Shown here piece after piece: positions 4,244 to 5,604 of a stretch of 5,604 nucleotides of DNA. The position numbers and the translations under genes were made by a program. The notes under the pieces were generated by a model. It was not told where the DNA came from and made no database searches. It worked only from the letters and a program-made list of their open reading frames with translations. Source of the DNA: an uncultured Collinsella sp. (GTDB lineage Bacteria; Actinomycetota; Coriobacteriia; Coriobacteriales; Coriobacteriaceae); NCBI GenBank assembly GCA_900551015.1, contig URUI01000101.1, forward strand, positions 1 through 5,604, in the 5' to 3' direction. Position 1 is the first letter of the stretch. Every line of letters begins with the position of its first letter.

Positions 4244-5604
4244 CTACCGTGGCAGGCGAATCGTAAAGCGGCTGCCGACCCCTTCGACCGAGGTCACACC
4301 GATGACACCGCCATGGCTATCGACGATCCACTTGGCAATGGCAAGCCCCAGACCCGAGCCCTGCGCGCCGGCATCGCGCGCGTTGTCGGCGCGGTAGAAC
4401 CGCTCGAACGCGTGAGCTGCGGATTCCTGGTTCATGCCGATGCCCTCGTCCTCAACGCTTATGTCAATCGCGCCCGTGCCCGCATCGGGTGTTATGGCAA
4501 ACGTGACGGTCGTGCCTGCGTTCGAATACTTGGCGGCGTTCTGCACGATCACGCGCAGAGCCTGCTTCACGAGCGCCACGTCGACAGATGCGTCGCAGCG
4601 CGGGTCGTTGGCAAGCGTGGTGTCGTACGCCAGCCGATACGTGTGCTCGGTATCGATCATCTGCGATTCCTCGCATACCTCGCCGACCAGTGCGGCCAGG
4701 TTGGTATGCGCACGCCGCAGGACCGTGCGCCCGGCATCGCCGCGCGCCAAAAACAGCAGCTGCTCCACGAGCTCCTGCATATGCTCGCTTTCGGCCTTGA
4801 GGGACGCGATGGATTCCGCCAGCACGTCCGGGTCATCTTTGCCCCAGCGGTCGAGCATGTTTACGTAACCCTGAATCACCGCGATGGGCGTTCGTAGCTC
4901 GTGGCTTGCATCGTTGACAAAGCGCATCTGCTGCAGCTTTGCCTCTTGCATCTGGCGCAGCAGGCGGTTGAGCGCGACCTCGATGCTCGCCAGGTCGGCG
5001 TCGCCGGTGGTGACGCTCGGCGAGTCGACGCTTGCGCGCTCGATGGCCTGCTCCAGCGTTTCCATCTTGCCGCCGGAGAGCTGCATACGGCTGAGCTCGT
5101 CTACGCGCAGGGCCAGGTCGTTGAGCGGTGCCATGGTGCGGCGCACGCGGCGGGCGCCGCCGAGCATGTTGAGCACGCTGATGACCTGCCCACCTGCAAC
5201 GACAAGATAGAGGGGCCACAGCGCGATGAGGTCCTGCGCGAGGGGGAAGGTCTTGGTGGTGCGCGCAAGCTCGACGGTATAGGTGAGCGTGGCGGGGTCC
5301 CAGCCGTGCGCGGGCGTCAGCGACATGCCGTGGACGGCGGCACCGGGGATCCATCCCGCGGTAAACGCGCCGTCGGGCAGCGTTTGGTTATAGCCATAGA
5401 TGAGGATCGCCGCCGCAGCAACCAGCAGCCACAGGTCGAGCCAGATGTAGCTCGCCAGGCGGCGCCACATGTAGCTCCAGTTGATGGCACGGGCGATGGA
5501 GGTGACGCGCTTGGTCTCGGCGTTACGCGCGGCAGCTTTGAGATACTGGTAGGCCGCAACAACGCCCAGAACGACAAGCTCACCCTGCACACCGCCCGGG
5601 GCAA
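4244..5604 (-). CDS. Sensor histidine kinase (5' end outside window)
   Basis: The frame is open to the window edge, so the GTG at 5590 is likely internal; positions below count from it. Hydrophobic stretches at about 4-20, 50-66 and 121-143 are membrane helices, with an outward-facing loop between the last two. A HAMP-like linker (about 150-220) leads to the H box NDASHELRTPIAVIQGY, with H230 the phosphorylated histidine. The ATPase domain has an N box with N351 (VIVQNAAKYSN), G1 DEGIGM (381-386), an F box FERFYR and G2 GSGLGLAIA (411-419). All catalytic boxes are intact, ending in FTIRLPR and TAG. It is a HisKA/HATPase_c kinase; the signal is unknown. By analogy with such operons, a response regulator gene probably lies upstream, beyond 5604. 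Its 3' end faces the 176-bp inverted-repeat element, with no ordinary terminator directly after it. Confidence 0.94.
   Translation of the reverse strand, partial: APGGVQGELVVLGVVAAYQYLKAAARNAETKRVTSIARAINWSYMWRRLASYIWLDLWLLVAAAAILIYGYNQTLPDGAFTAGWIPGAAVHGMSLTPAHGWDPATLTYTVELARTTKTFPLAQDLIALWPLYLVVAGGQVISVLNMLGGARRVRRTMAPLNDLALRVDELSRMQLSGGKMETLEQAIERASVDSPSVTTGDADLASIEVALNRLLRQMQEAKLQQMRFVNDASHELRTPIAVIQGYVNMLDRWGKDDPDVLAESIASLKAESEHMQELVEQLLFLARGDAGRTVLRRAHTNLAALVGEVCEESQMIDTEHTYRLAYDTTLANDPRCDASVDVALVKQALRVIVQNAAKYSNAGTTVTFAITPDAGTGAIDISVEDEGIGMNQESAAHAFERFYRADNARDAGAQGSGLGLAIAKWIVDSHGGVIGVTSVEGVGSRFTIRLPR

Noticed and set aside
4004..4266. Two small overlapping protein genes on opposite strands (75 and 86 codons)
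   Set aside because: Both are produced by the symmetry of the inverted-repeat element, which is why similar peptides appear on both strands; no ribosome site or family was seen.

Overview
The window looks like chromosomal DNA from a high-GC actinobacterium. A gut Coriobacteriia such as Collinsella is my best guess. That rests on strongly GC-ending codons in most genes, the gene families present, and GC-rich structured intergenic DNA of a kind I associate with that group; no database comparison was possible.

Layout from left to right. (1) Positions 3-563, plus strand, hold the 3' part of a Ppx/GppA-type exopolyphosphatase. (2) Positions 593-1894, minus strand, hold a complete AAA-type ATPase with a C-terminal DUF4143/PD-(D/E)XK-like domain, convergent with the first gene. 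(3) Positions 1895-2368 contain no protein gene but much structure: a likely -10 box, a 33-bp tandem repeat with a palindromic core, a 70-bp three-tier hairpin, and two diverged copies of a block made of a rho-independent terminator plus the 3' end of a tRNA. A run of GC-rich hairpins separates the two copies. (4) Positions 2369-2453, minus strand, hold tRNA-Leu(UAA); 31 bp upstream of it is the end of a membrane-anchored TPR-like protein gene (2485-3108, minus). (5) Positions 3272-3945, plus strand, hold a two-gene unit: a stand-alone galactitol-type PTS IIB protein and a VOC (glyoxalase-fold) protein, closed by a strong terminator at 3968-4001. (6) Positions 4046-4221 hold a 176-bp inverted-repeat element with no convincing gene. 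(7) From 4244 to the window edge, minus strand, is most of a membrane-bound sensor histidine kinase.

The genes do not form one pathway. The IIB/VOC pair is the only clear operon and suggests sugar or sugar-acid uptake and catabolism with partners encoded elsewhere. The ppx, tRNA, TPR and kinase genes look like ordinary chromosomal content. The ATPase and the 1.9-2.4 kb region look accessory. The parts most worth a second look are the tRNA-Leu 3'-end duplication, the nested hairpin, the 33-bp repeats and the 176-bp inverted-repeat element. I saw no clear new multi-gene system; the novelty is in the non-coding DNA.
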